Positions 41,952 to 55,814 of a DNA stretch of 64,000 nt are shown here, piece by piece. The position numbers and the translations under genes were made by a program. Numbering within the stretch: position 1 is the first letter of the stretch; every line of letters starts with the position of its first letter. The notes below the pieces were generated by a model, which worked only from the letters and a program-made list of their open reading frames with translations, was not told the origin of the DNA and searched no databases. The DNA is from Glandiceps talaboti (lineage: Eukaryota > Hemichordata > Enteropneusta > Spengelidae), in NCBI RefSeq assembly GCF_964340395.1, contig NC_135554.1:10200475-10264474 (forward strand), in the 5' to 3' direction.

Positions 41952-44735
41952 TTAAGTGTATTTTGTTGTGGCGAAGCTGAAACATATTTGTGGAGTGCAC
42001 TTTAATTTGGTTCCAAAAATCACAAATAAAGATGAAAACATTTCAAGTCCCTCTTTCAGACTATCAGAATTTTGATGGCCCAATGAATTCTTAGCCCCCT
42101 TCGCACTGCCGTAAATTTTGCTCATTCCTTTAGTGCACGCTGGATATGCAACAACTTCGTTTGATCTCAATTCATTCTTGTATGCATCATCATCAAGTAA
42201 ACCGCTGTAAAAGTCACTATATAATTTGGAATTGACTCAAATGTATATGGTCACATGTATTTAATTCAGACAATATTTTTTTAAAAACTTAAAATATAAT
42301 TTTGAAACACAGACTTGTGTGCATATTAGTCAGTAGCCGTTTTACTAACCTATGAGGCCCGCATATGGAGATATTACCTATCACCAAAAAACAAATTGAA
42401 TTACCAAAAAATATGAGTAGGCCATTAAATAGCTTATTTATTTTTTCTGGCCGAACAAATACTCACGTGTCCAAATCGGCCATTTACATATTACGCAAGG
42501 CAAATGCAATGACGGCCATTCCACAAGCTAAAATCGTACTCAGTTCTGGTACAGTACGACCGCCTTCTGAACCTGTAAAAAAGATCCATAGCAAAGTTAT
42601 TTTCACGGTTACTGATTGTTATTCAAGAGTTTACTTTCCTGTTTAGTAATACAAATGTAATGTAGGGGCTTCACACTTAGATATTGAGCTTAGCTTTGCC
42701 TTATGTGTTATGTAAATAGTGCTTTATCACATTTGTAATCATTGCCAACAAACATTATTCAGTGATCCGAAAAATAAGAAACCCCACTCCCTTAGTTAAT
42801 GGCTCGATTCTGTAATGCGGCTAATGGGGGAAAACAGTCAAGTTCCCATCTCGAGCTATCCACATGCCTTTTACTGTCAAGATGCTTTTAATCTTTTTTT
42901 TGAATAAATTTACACTGTGCAGTCGCTAACTTAGTATGATTCCATCATTTAAAGAATTAAGTGAAGCAAACAACTCCATATCATGATCAAATACCTGTGA
43001 TGTAAATATGATATATGTGGGGGGGGGGAGGGAAGTTGTCACTATGTTTTATAATTAAGTGATGGGGGGGGGGGGGCTATTTTTTTTAGTTTTACAGATC
43101 TAGAGAATGTGTCAGTGACGTTTAGTCGGCCCAATGGAAAAAACCATCGCCCCCCCCCCCGCTGTAGAAACTGACCAGTCCCATAGTATTATTTGACTCA
43201 TGCTTCTCAACAGCAAATACGCAAATGAAAATATTTCGAATTTTAATGTACCACTTTTCAATGTTTCGCATTCATGATGTGATCAAGATACCCACTAGAA
43301 AACTATTTATAAAATCGACGATTTAAACAAAATTAATCGCAATGGCACGTAAAACAGGGTATCAAAGCCGCCATATAACTACTTACATTTACCCTGTGCT
43401 GGGGAATCCACACTACATTTCGGTTCGTCACCTGTCCATCCTCCATTATTGCAAGTTCTCATAGCATCACCACTACTGATAGAGAAACCCTGGTTACATG
43501 TGGTTGTCACTTCTGTAAGGTGTATGATATCTGAGCCTGAGGGAGCGACGGCTCCATTTTCGACTTGAAAAGCAGTGCAGGCTATAGAGTAAAGAGAAAA
43601 GGCTTAGTGAGTCTTAAAGTGTACATATTCAGTAGGATACAATGGTGTCAGGTTTACTGTTCTTAAAGGCAATACAAAAGATTTACCCTGTGCTGGGTCA
43701 CTACAGTTCGGTTCGTCACCTGTCCATCCTCCATTATTGCAAGTTCTCATAGCATCACCACTACTGATAGAGAAACCCTGGTTACATGTGGTTGTCACTT
43801 CTGTAAGGTGTATGATATCTGAGCCTGAGGGAGCGACGGCTCCATTTTCGACTTGAAAAGCAGTGCAGGCTATTAAAGTAAAAGGAAAAGGCTTAGTGAG
43901 TCTTAAAGTGTACATATTGAGTATGGTACTATGGTGAAAGGTTTACTGGTCATAAAGGCAATACAAAAGTTTTGCGATTTATTATATTTAACAATGAGAA
44001 CAATTCCTGTCACAATCAATTGTTCAAATTTCAGCAATGAAAATCTATGAGCATGGTTAAGAATAGTGATAATGTTAAACAATGCAACTCATAATATTAA
44101 ACACAAACACCAAGTAAACACGCACCTCACATTACATTATACATTGTGATAAAAAATAATATGCAACCACACAATAGACGTTAGCCCTCTTCTGTTAATA
44201 TTGATAAAGTACACTTGTAATAAGTTACAGATTCACCTTTTACCTTGCACATTTGTAATTGTTATCTCCTCAGCATGTAGATTTACATTTAGTAATAGGT
44301 GAAATATGAAAACGACTTACAATCACAGTTTGTTGTACTTAGACTTTCATCATAAATAGCAATGCAAGAATCGTCGTTAGTTGTAATGGTATCGCTGGTG
44401 GTAGTGGCAACTACACATATATGAGTAATTCCGTAGCCGCAGTCAATATGTTCGGTAAGTGATGCCGTTGCACCACTTACCGTTGTATATCCATTGGCTG
44501 CCACTGTTATAGTGGTTGCTGAATCAGCTAGAGTAACACTGCCCGTAGAGATCCCAGGGGAAATTTCTGCATAGTTTGCAGCGTAAGATGGAGTAATATA
44601 CCATGAGACCTGTAACCGTAGCGTCAGTGCCACTAACCTCACACAGAGTGAGATCGAATGTAATATCTACAGTGGAAGTACACATGCTAGAACTCAGAGA
44701 TGGAGTCGTTATTGTCAATCCACCCGAAGCAACAT
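41952..44735 (-). CDS. Single-pass membrane protein with two Sushi (CCP) domains, 3' part; frameshift in the first visible exon
   Basis: Five exons join on the minus strand: 44735-44321, 43869-43687, 43581-43393, 42572-42488 and 42204-41952 (TAA). The first encodes a Thr/Ser-rich beta-type extracellular segment with a few Cys (HICVVATTT, DDSCIAIYD); I do not recognise the domain. The next two each encode a Sushi module (C, TTCNQGF, TCNNGGWTG, PxC) and are near-identical duplicates. The fourth, 85 nt, carries a transmembrane helix (LSTILACGMAVIAFAL). The last gives an 83-residue tail starting GLLDDDAYKNE. Borders are GT-AG; phases are 1,1,1,1,2. The first exon is 415 nt, one more than phase 1-1 allows: the frame shifts around 44601-44640, so the allele is broken or the read has an indel. 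Exons upstream of 44735, including any signal peptide, were not found. Confidence 0.78.
42990..43182. mobile_element. Truncated copy of the 1.77-kb TIR element (family E) in a Sushi-gene intron
   Basis: Matches the reverse complement of 49350-49540 in order: CTGTGATGTAAATATGATAT, a G-run, ATTAAGTGATGGGG, TTTTACAGAT, GTTTAGT...CGGCCC, C-run, and the terminal AGAAACTGACCAGTCCC. Only one terminus is present; the rest of the element is missing. Poly-G and poly-C runs make it conspicuous. Confidence 0.65.
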
Positions 44736-44824
44736 CTTTGAAATAAAAAGATGAATTGTCCATTTAATAAGACATGAGACAGACAGAGACACGCGGACAA
44801 AGACAGACAAACGGCGAGAGACAG

Positions 44825-45605
<781 letters not shown>

Positions 45606-46739
45606 TGGTACAGTCTAAGGAGCATCATACTCACTCTGCGCATGCGTGTGTGATGTAAAGTCACTGAGTATCACGAAAAACAGTTTAACAGCTATACAGG
45701 TCGACCTAGTGAAGAGGAAAAAAAATAGATGTACGAATAAAAAGCTGGTGAAGAATTTATTTGCGTGATCGCAAATAACATTCTATTTACTGATCAATTT
45801 ATTATAACTGACAAAAATGTTATAGACATTTATTCTATGGGAGTAAAATGCAATATGGTTATGTTCAAATATCTCTTACTATTGGCGCAATTTTAGTTCA
45901 AATATGTAATTATCCCTTATGGAATTAATATGGCTAGTTACTATGGACACTTTCCTGAGACTTATACTTTGTCCATTAGCGAGGAATCATTATAGACGTA
46001 ATTGGATATGAGATCCTTATCAGAGCTGGCCACAGGTATCCCACTGAATGACACATTAGAAAAATAAACACAGACAGGTTCTAAGATATGAAAACTGAAG
46101 TGTATCTACATTCTGACAATTAATGTAACAAACAAGTTAAGGATCCGGAATTAATGCCAACAGATCCTAACTGCATATTTCGTGATGTCACTTTTAGCTT
46201 TTCTAATTTTCTTCATTTGTGATTTCTGATCTCAGTAAAAGGCCAACCTTCATGCTGAAAGTTAACTTGGTATAAATGTGAATTAAATTTGACATAGAGT
46301 CAAAACGGCCTAGTGAAAAAAACATTCATTGATTCAAGAAAATGACACATTTGCCATTTTTGTAATCAGGCCCTTATACTGTCCTACTGCCACGGCCGTG
46401 GTAAGTGCCCGCGAAACAAAACTTCTGCTTTGACAACACTATCCAACTACCGATAATTAAATATATAATAATCACATGTACACAGTGATAAAAACACGCA
46501 ATCATTGCAAGAAAGCTTACTTCTGTTCTTTACTGTCAAATTGCCATACCATAGTGCAATATTAAAGGACAACACACACTCAATGAGAGACCTGTACACC
46601 AATTGAAGGACACTTTGACTTACGCCAGAAGGATTTGAGTTTCCTCAGGAGATGTATATTCTCTATTGGGCTTTTTTTGTGATATGATATGGTATGATAT
46701 GATATGATATGATATGATATGATATGATATGATATGATA

Positions 46740-46828
<89 letters not shown>

Positions 46829-47889
46829 CTTGTGAGTATCAATCTGCTAAGACAGAGCTCTATGCCGCAGTGGCAGAGCGCAATAGTTATATATATATAT
46901 ATATATATATAGGCAACAAGATTAGGTCAGCTTCATTTTTGTCTCACCAAGGAATTCAAAGGTCTGTACACCGCAAAACCACTGAACTTTCGTAGCAATC
47001 ACCGGGGAAAAAATCAACAATCCAAACATTATGATTTGTTCAAATTATGTTTCGTTGAGTCAAAATACTTATAGTTATCATTATATAGAGGCTTTTGATA
47101 TCTACTTCTAACAGCAGTTGAGCACCTAGTTTTATCGAGGGCCCAATTGGCAATCAACGTGAACCCAATATACTCTCCAACATCAATAGCATTTTCACTA
47201 TTGTTGATAATATCGTATGATAAGACACCTACTTAAAAGGCCAAATCAATCTATCAAACATGGTATAAACATCATTTTCATAATTCTGACGAGCATCAAA
47301 GTCTGCTTACTATAATACTAACTGGCATGAAACGGTACTCTCTATGACGTCACAATCCCCAAACAGGAGAACAATACAAGGCAGTATAACTACTGCAAAT
47401 TCATGGATGCTCCGGTCGCCGCTGATCGCCAATTTTAACTCTGTTTTCTCACTGATAATGCAATGTTGAATAGTCAGCTTTGCATTTACTGGTTAAGAGA
47501 CATATAAAGAACATTTTTCAAAGTTGTGGTTATGGACTATGTGTAAAGCCTTTAAGGCGTGGGATGGCAGGATTCTCACAATAAATATATTAGTTTTCCT
47601 AATACCCATACACAAGGTTGATAGACGTCTCGCAATGTATAGGTGTAGAAAGATAAAATGTCAGTCAACCATGCAACTCCAGCAACGACGTGAATAAACA
47701 GTGTATATGATGTTATAACTCTACCAGTCATATATATACGGGTCAAAGGTTGCAGTATAATAGATATGACTTGTATAGGTTTGGTTTAATGGACAAGCAA
47801 TATTGATAAGTTGACAATACTAAATGTTCTCTACTTTTATCGCCAGTTTTTTTGGCTTATACATTCTTACCTCCTATGTTATGCGTTTG
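45606..47889. other. Non-coding stretch upstream of the visible Sushi-gene exons
   Basis: No exon of the minus-strand Sushi gene was recognised here. It holds (GATAT)n (46681-46745), (TA)n (46745-46826) and the 62-bp family D unit at 46828-46888, bounded by a further TA run. Confidence 0.5.
46681..46910. repeat. (GATAT)n and (TA)n with the family D 62-bp unit
   Basis: Pentanucleotide GATAT array passing into (TA)n. It then holds GAGTATCAATCTGCTAAGAC through GGCAGAGCGCAATAGTT (46833-46888), nearly identical to 38782-38838, and a final (TA)n. Confidence 0.85.
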
Positions 47890-48057
47890 TCTCTCTCTGT
47901 GTGTCTCTGTGTGTGTATGTGTGTCTCCGTGTATGTGCATACGTGTGTGTGTCAGTCAGTCAGTCAGTCTGTCTGTCCGTCTGGCTGTCTGTTGGTATGT
48001 TGGTAGGTATGTATGTATATGAATGAATGTATGTATGTATGTATATATGTATGTATG

Positions 48058-48093
<36 letters not shown>

Positions 48094-49171
48094 TGTATGC
48101 AAAAATTACTGCACCGCACTACACATCTTCTATATGCAAATGACTACAATTGAAAAAAATATGGTAAACATCCAATTAAGATTAATGAGCTGTTTGCATA
48201 ATTGATAGTTTTTAAAAATTAGGCTATATCTTAAGAATGTAGGCTTCAGCTTCAAGATAATTCGGTACATACATAACCATAATAAAGCACATATGTTGTA
48301 TATAGTTTGTTGATGTAGCTTACAGTTTTTATGAATAATCTGCATAATTAATGATTGGAAGTAATTAGGTTTGTGAAGTTCTTACTTTGCATAATGAAAC
48401 ATTGTCAGCAATTAAGCAGGATCCAGTGACTGCACAATTCAAATTCCACAAAATGTGGTACATACATCAACCATAATATGGATACATGTCACATAAAGTA
48501 TGTTGGCATAGTATTTATTTTTAATTAGTAATTTGCATAATTAGTATATTTGATGATTAAGCCATATCTATAGAATGCAACCTTCAAATATCATATAATT
48601 AGGTACTTTAATATCAACCATAGCAATGCACACATATCGTATAAAGACTGTTGGCATAGTTATTCTAAGTCGTTTCCAAAATCAATTGTTTTCAGTATTA
48701 AGCTAGAAGAATGCAAACTACAAATTTCAATTATCTTGGTACATACATCAACCATAACAAATCACTCGTGTTTGATGTAGAGATATCTTTATGTAGTTTA
48801 AAATTCTGAAGTGTAATTTGCATAAATTTTTGATAACTAGGTAACATCTTTAGAATGCAGTCTTAAAATGACATTTCGCATAACTTTAGTATATTCTTTG
48901 GTGGTAAAGAAGCACATTTCAGTTTGGACCTTTTTAAAGCTTGTTGGCATAGCTTAAAATAGTTGCTTTGCATAATTAATTATTTTTCGACAATTGGGCA
49001 ATATGTTAACTATACAAGCTCCAAATTTCATATAGTTTCATATACCAATTTTCCAAATTAGGGGTACATCATGTACACTACCTATAGTTCAGAATATTCC
49101 ATTCCAACAATGTGTGTAAGACCAAAAAACTTTAGTTTTGCCCTTACTGGGAGGCGCTCAGTTTAAATCTG
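47890..49171. mobile_element. Pearl/DINE-like element with core repeats and microsatellite, copy 2
   Basis: The microsatellite end (GTGT, (CAGT)n, (CTGT)n, (TATG)n, 47890-48100) is followed by about six degenerate core repeats with TTTGCATAATTA, GGCTATATCTTAAGAATG, ATTTCGGTACATACATCAAC and TTGTTGATGTAGCTT blocks. It ends with the same tail as copy 1 (TTTGCCCTTACTGGGAGGCG, CTCAGTTTAAATCTG). It carries more core repeats than copy 1 (39165-39982), as is usual when unit number varies among copies. Confidence 0.65.
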
Positions 49172-49346
49172 ATACTTCTAATTTTGCAGAGTTACTTTGA
49201 TGTACACATTGTACTTTATTCTCACCTTAGGGTTTTGATTTTCACTTAAGTATAGTCTTTTCCTCCATGCGCTTTTCTATAAGCCCAAACTAAGCAATTT
49301 TCATTTTTAATTATACAGTGTTCCGTTTACCTGTTTACAGACATTC

Positions 49347-51118
49347 TTAGAGACCGGTCAGTTTCTCCAGCCTGTGGGGGCCGGGGATTGTTAAATCGGG
49401 CCGACAAAAAGTCACTAAACACCACCCCCCCCCCTCCATCTGTAAAATAAAAAAACAGACTGACCCCTTATCACTTAATTCTAAAACATAATGACCCCCA
49501 TATGATATTCACATGACAGGGATTTTTTTATCCTGACTCAATGTGGATTCCTTGACTGTCTTGCATCTACTTTATAAGATCCCGGGTTAGCACTATCATA
49601 ATTATAATTATTGACTACATACACAGGCTAAATATATTCCAAAAGGAGTTTAAGAACATCTTTGACAGTGAAAGGTAGGGGAAAGCTTTAGAAGGGAATA
49701 TGTACAATTGTTATGTGGGTCTTAGGGGGTCTCCCCTTAGAAGCCCTAGAGGTTTTTTACTCTGAAAAGTCAATTTCGGAACTATTCAGGCCCTTCCTAA
49801 CAATAATTTCCAAGATTTACAAGACAGCACCAACATGTAAAAAGCTACTACTGAAATACTTTTGAAATATACTTTGATAGCATCTTGACAGTGAGAAGGG
49901 AAGAGCTTGAGACTGGGATATGTCTACCTCATGTGGGGGGTCCGAGGGGTCTCCCTCTAGAAGCAATGGAGGATGTTTACTCTTAAAGCCAATATTTAGG
50001 CTATTGAGACCCTTTCAAGCAATAACTCAATCCATGCTTTACAAGACAGCATCATCAAGTATCAGAAACTATTCTTTATAACTTACAATAAGGGTTGAAA
50101 TATGTTTTTAAGAAATTGAATGGCATCATTACATACATGTAGTAAAAGTCAGCACATCTAATGGTGGTTTCATTGGTAGGAGATTTAATGCAATTTTAGA
50201 CCACCTTGGCAAACATTTCACATCTTTAAAAAACAATATCATCTCAAATTAGAATTTTATGAAAATATTTAGGAAAAGTTTAATACCATTATGTAAAAAG
50301 GTTGTTGGTGCATCTGATTGTTGGTTGAAAGCATGGGTGACCTCTGGGGGTGAGGGGGTGCTTGGGGTTTCCCCCTGGCAGATCTGCATTTTTTGCTTCT
50401 ATTAAGGCAATGTTTAGGTTATTCATAGCCTTTGAATATTTTCCAAGCTCTCAATAGCTAACGTAAATGTAAGTTTTAAATGAGTTTCCCTTGTCACATA
50501 ACAATGGCCCCGTAATATTGGTATAGGGGCATTAATATTGCATGTATGGTAAAGTTACCGGTATGTTAGAGAACTTTAGGTGGTCATACCTAGTGCATAA
50601 TAGAAACTGGAATCTCATGAGATGTGGTGATTTGTAGTGTTAATAACATGTAGTGTCCAAAATAGAAAGTGTATTAATCCCTTTTGGCAAGTTCATAGTG
50701 ATGAGTAGAACATTTTAGATAAACTTCTTTTATAAACTGTCTATGAAGATTACCATTACGAAACCTTCAAGTCCACGTTCGCGCCAAAGTGCAGTGAAGC
50801 ACTGATTGTGAAACAGCAAGCATTTACATGACATGTTCTGTTACTAGTGTGGTAGCTAGGTAATACATGTATATGTATATTTATAGTTATGCTTGAACTA
50901 ATAAGTGATATTAAAGAATGCATGTAAGAAACAGGGACAAGAACAAATATTTACATGTACCACATTTCAGTTTTTCTTCCATCACAATCCAAAACAGAAT
51001 GACCCCCCATCCACAATTTTGAAAACAGCATGACCCCCTACTGCCAATTTAAAAAACAATGTGACCACCTACAAATCCACCGCCCCTCCCCGGGCCGAAG
51101 AAACTGGCCGGTCCCTTA
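49347..51118. mobile_element. 1.77-kb non-autonomous TIR element (family E)
   Basis: The left end GAGACCGGTCAGTTTCTCC (49350) and right end (reverse complement GGGACCGGCCAGTTTCTTC, finishing at 51115) are inverted repeats of about 23 bp. TTA flanks both ends (49347-49349 and 51116-51118) and may be a 3-bp target duplication as in PIF/Harbinger elements. Inside are three degenerate direct repeats of about 200 bp (near 49660, 49880 and 50330) sharing GGGGTCTCCC, TAGAAGC...GGAGG, TTTACTCTTAAAG, TTTAGGCTATT and TTTACAAGACAGCA blocks. No transposase ORF. Confidence 0.7.
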
Positions 51119-53860
51119 GGTTGTATAGCATTTTACTTTCTGTACACTGTTATTTTATTCGTGTTAAGATTACTGCCGAAGGTAGTTTGTGAAGGAATGA
51201 AAGTTGTTATGAAGATTAAACGTTAAACATCATTGGGAGCAAATTCGTGTCATTTCATACAGAACTCGACTTAGACAGCAGTTTTAGGATTCGGCATATA
51301 GACTATGTATAAATCCATAAACTGTTTTCCAACAATAGAACTTTGCTATTGGCTTGTCAAATTATTTATTTTAACTACAATTGCTTTGATGGCCTTTGTA
51401 CTGACCACAATAATAGAATAGAATAGGTCCACTACAGATGCAGACAGTGGCTTTTTTACCCAATGTCGGCGATCCATGGTCAAATTTTGTTGTTGTTTTT
51501 TGCACAAATTGTCTGTACATACAATTCATTTATAAAATCAAATCACATGGCTGACTTCACAGAGGGCATATAAATGTTGTTGTACGTTACCAATTGCAGA
51601 ATCCTTACAGTGATCGCAAATCTCCGCTAAATCTGAACAAACAGGTACTCATTCTGTTTTGATAGTTCAGTTTCTGAGTGATCCATTTCAAACAGGTAGA
51701 ATTGCAATTTAGGGACACCACTGTACCCGAATGCCTGATAATGTCACGTTCAAGGTTAGGAGGGTACAACATCACGAACTTTCAGAACTTTCACTTGAAC
51801 CATATCAAAATGTGCAATTTTGGGATACAAATGGACTTACAAAGTAAGACATTAACAATTAGTTAAACTTTATCTAGAAGATAATAACTGTAATAAGTTA
51901 TATAAATCAATAGTCAGATATCGTATCAATCAATACAAGTTGACTTATTTTTGGAGCTTTTATTTCATAAGTTTTATAACTCTTATTCTTGAACTGCTTC
52001 TTTAAAGAAAACAATACTTTCTTAAACATATTAACCTACTTTGAAAAGTCGTATTCTAAATGTAAGATACAGGAAATTTGTAATTAGTTTAGTGTGAAGT
52101 CTAAAATATGTCCTACCTGAATGCCATTCTTACTATTGAAGTCTGGGACACAGTGTATCAATGGGTTTGACAGAGGTAAAGACGTATGAAGTGCACTCAA
52201 CTGTCAACTAATGCAACAGTTTGTTTAATAATGTCAAATATGTTCTACTGCCTTTGCACGTGATTCATTGCTTGATTGCCATTGGTTATTACTATTGCTG
52301 ACATCATTATGCAAATATGGTTTGTTTATAGCAACGGGTACACACATTTCGATTGAGATGAACCCTTTGATTCATGTATATTAGCTAGATTTCATCAATA
52401 TCTTGTCATTCACATGTTCATGTATAGTACTTAACATGTACAAATGTATCAACATACCACTAGTGATGAAATAATTGATTTCTTGTCGTGTTTATCTCAG
52501 AGCTTGACAAATCAATGTGACTGTTATTTGCCGCTCGGGGTGTATTCACCACAATATAGTCTCAATATAGCTGTATTTTCGGCACCTCTAAAAATGACTA
52601 ACTTGACAATACTCGGGGGAAGTGTATGATCAAAAGAGATCTTTTGCTTTTTATCTGAATGAAAATGATAAATATAGATAACAGAAGCACAAATTCACTA
52701 CACAGTGGAATTTTGTTAAATACTTGATTCTGAAAATTAAAGTCCTACACCAGAGTTTGCGATGTGAGCATCCGACTATTTTTGTCAAATTATACCTAAT
52801 TTTGATAAGGGTATTCACCAACTGAACATTGGTTTGGTTATGTTTTAATTTTCCTAAATTGATTTCATGCGAGTCGACATACTTGTCTGAGTATGTTTAT
52901 CTCACTTTTGCTATGCCATAGTATTATACAAGTTGATTGCTATCAGACACAGACCAGAACAATTACTTGATGTTATCCATGGTAAAATGACTTTTAATAA
53001 TCGCTTAGCTGATTTCGTACGTATGCTCTTTGTTTATGTCAAAGTTGCGTTGCCACGGGCACCAGCACAATCGTCTCTGAATGAACATTGTGTTTACATG
53101 TTTGTAACTTGTATGAGAGAGCCTCAATTACACATTAACTTTTAAACTTGCAATACTGTCTTCGGTAATAAAGATTTTTCGACTGAATGGAACCACACTG
53201 TGACAGAAATTGTGTATAGACTACTAACTTTAGAGTAAACTAGGCACTTTACGATCTATCACAATGATATGTCACTGACAGTATTGTACTCGTTTTTCAT
53301 TGCACATCTATTTATTATTCTTCATAAACAAGACATGCTAGAGATCAAACATTTATTGTTATTATTCTTAACTTGGCGGTGAAAGGTTTCAGCATTGTGT
53401 TGTTTAGCCATCATGGGAATGTTCACTGTGACCAGTATTTTACCCACCCTGTCCATTGTTTGTACGACGTACTTTATTATAGCCATTAAACTGAAGGCCA
53501 TGGAAGCTTGTCACCACACGCACCAACGTTATATGTAAGACTATCTTCTATTAGCCTGCGAATAATAGTGGTCACTCCAGGACAAGGCTAATTATCTCAT
53601 CACGCTGTAGACGTACCGAATAGATACTTGCAAGTACATAATGGAGTCTATGCATTCGAATACCAAGCATAGGCAAGCAACGATCTATACATATACCGAT
53701 TATCTTTTACATTGCACAACGTATAACGTACTGACCATAAAGTTAAAACATGTCATTTTTTCTTGTAACATGACGATTGATTGAGGATGAAAACTTCAAT
53801 TATAAATTGCACCAGGTTCAATCGTCATAGGAAAGAATTGTATATTGGGTCAAAATAAGA
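51119..53860. other. Intergenic DNA without recognisable genes
   Basis: AT-rich sequence with only short ORFs (for example 51678-51866, 52444-52629 and 52933-53145) that carry no motif I recognise. No tandem array or inverted repeat stands out. Confidence 0.5.
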
Positions 53861-53909
53861 ATAATTGTTTTGGGTCATCGCGCGTCACTTGAATAACCTC
53901 GTGTCGGTC

Positions 53910-53998
<89 letters not shown>

Positions 53999-54245
53999 GT
54001 GTGTGTTGTGTGTTGTTCAGCCCCAAAATAAACCTCCCTACTTCATTGAAGACAACTGCAGGGCCAATCATGAACAAGCAATTTACATCAGCCCCCACAT
54101 ACACACTTGCTCTAAAGTACCAAATAAAAATAGCAGTAACTGCCATAAATAGTATTTAGCTTGAGTGACAGATTTCTTTAGGATTTGAAAAAGATATCGC
54201 GTCGTCGCACCACTTTAGACAAAATGTTCTGACCAGAAATAATTC
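53861..54245. mobile_element. MITE, family A copy 2
   Basis: The left side (TTTTGGGTCATCGCGCGTCA, TTGAATAACCTCGTGTCGG) and right side (ATCGCGTCGTCGCACCACTT, TTCTGACCAGAAATAATTC) match the ends of the element at 2661-2996. The outer repeats are decayed. A (GT)n run (53911-54010) has grown inside it, so its length is similar although the interior differs. Confidence 0.6.
53911..54010. repeat. (GT)n microsatellite
   Basis: About 45 GT units ending in TTGTG variants, inside the family A MITE copy. Confidence 0.96.
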
Positions 54246-54287
54246 ATTTTTTTACATTGTGCAATGTAAAAGGCGTTTTGTAAGAAA

Positions 54288-54302
54288 TAAATATTATTAT
54301 TA

Positions 54303-54367
<65 letters not shown>

Positions 54368-54368
54368 G
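54288..54368. repeat. (TTA)n microsatellite
   Basis: About 24 TTA trinucleotide units. Confidence 0.95.
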
Positions 54369-55765
54369 TCATTAACTGTTTAAGATATCCTTGCGTTAAA
54401 AGGGCAACTAGCTGAGCTTATATGTGTTTAGGCCCAGACCACTACGTAGTTTATTTGCATATATATATGTATATATGTATAAAAGTACTCGCATTATTGT
54501 ACCTACACGTACCTAACCCCAATTTGCAATTCAACAATGATTTGCCGTAAATCTAAAAAAATTGTTTTATATTTGTACTTCCTGACTACTTCCTGACTAC
54601 GTAATGGAGTTTTTACACGAATTGGCTGCAACAGGTGTTTTTTCTATATATAAATGCGTTTATTTAATAACTAAAATTAGTTCTGAAATGATGTAATTGT
54701 GTAGTGGCCATCTTGTGATTCGGAAATTTGAGCGAATTTTATAAAGAACGCCGAATAGTTGAAATTTCAATTTCAATATAAAGGATGAATGCCAATCATA
54801 TACTTATTATAGTGAAACTGTGAGCTGTGCTGAAGGGGTACAGTGTCATCGTTCACTTCACGTTGAGTTCGTGCTGATAATCGAAGATCTGGTAAGTAGA
54901 CACGTATATTACGAATCCATTTGTACGTGAAATCTTAGCATAACCTCCTTCGTATGAACGACACCGTATGTTTACCACAAAAAATGTGCGGTCTTTCCCC
55001 TAAAGTAAACCACTCACAAGATTTGTTAATTTTCTTACACATTACTGTAAGTAGAACGAAAAAAAGTTGATAGAGAATAGCAATGTTTATACACCTCTGA
55101 TTTGATGTAGTTGATAAAGACAGCGTTCGAAAAATTTAGGGACGAAAAATAGCATACTTGGATATGTGTTAATTACTTTCTACCGTGCTTCATGAACTTT
55201 GCTGACAATAGTAGTAAGGGTACATTCTTAAAGGGTACTTCATTAAATACCACATGTTCTTCGTCGTCTGAACCATACGTTATGTACTGAACGGTTCATA
55301 TGATGACACTTTCAATGGTAAACGTTCGGATATCAGGCTGGTTTGATACAGATCTGTTGGTTTAGGCTCCGTAAAGCTTACTGAGTCATTAATTCCACAT
55401 TTCTCCCTCTCCAAACGAAAAAAAAAAGTATCCAACAAAAGTAAGCAAAATGATAAAAATCGAGAAAAGTGTGTGATTCAAAATACACGTTCAGACAAAA
55501 TGAGAACGAAAGATGAGACAGACGGAAATGCATAATTACGACGGGCATAAAAGGTGCGCTGAAAATCGAGATGATTAAGTGAGGCTACTACGATGGAAAT
55601 AGAACTGCATGTGAAAACTAGCATTGCAGCACTCATTTTTACACTATGGGGTTGATAAAAGTTTACAAATATCAAGATCAATTTCAGTTAGTTTTGATGC
55701 TGGTCTCTGCTACCGTCGACAAACAAGACTAATTAAGCTTACACGTCAAAATCGTTTGCTACCAG
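54369..55765. other. Intergenic DNA without recognisable genes
   Basis: AT-rich; short ORFs only. Nothing that I can assign. Confidence 0.5.
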
Positions 55766-55814
<49 letters not shown>

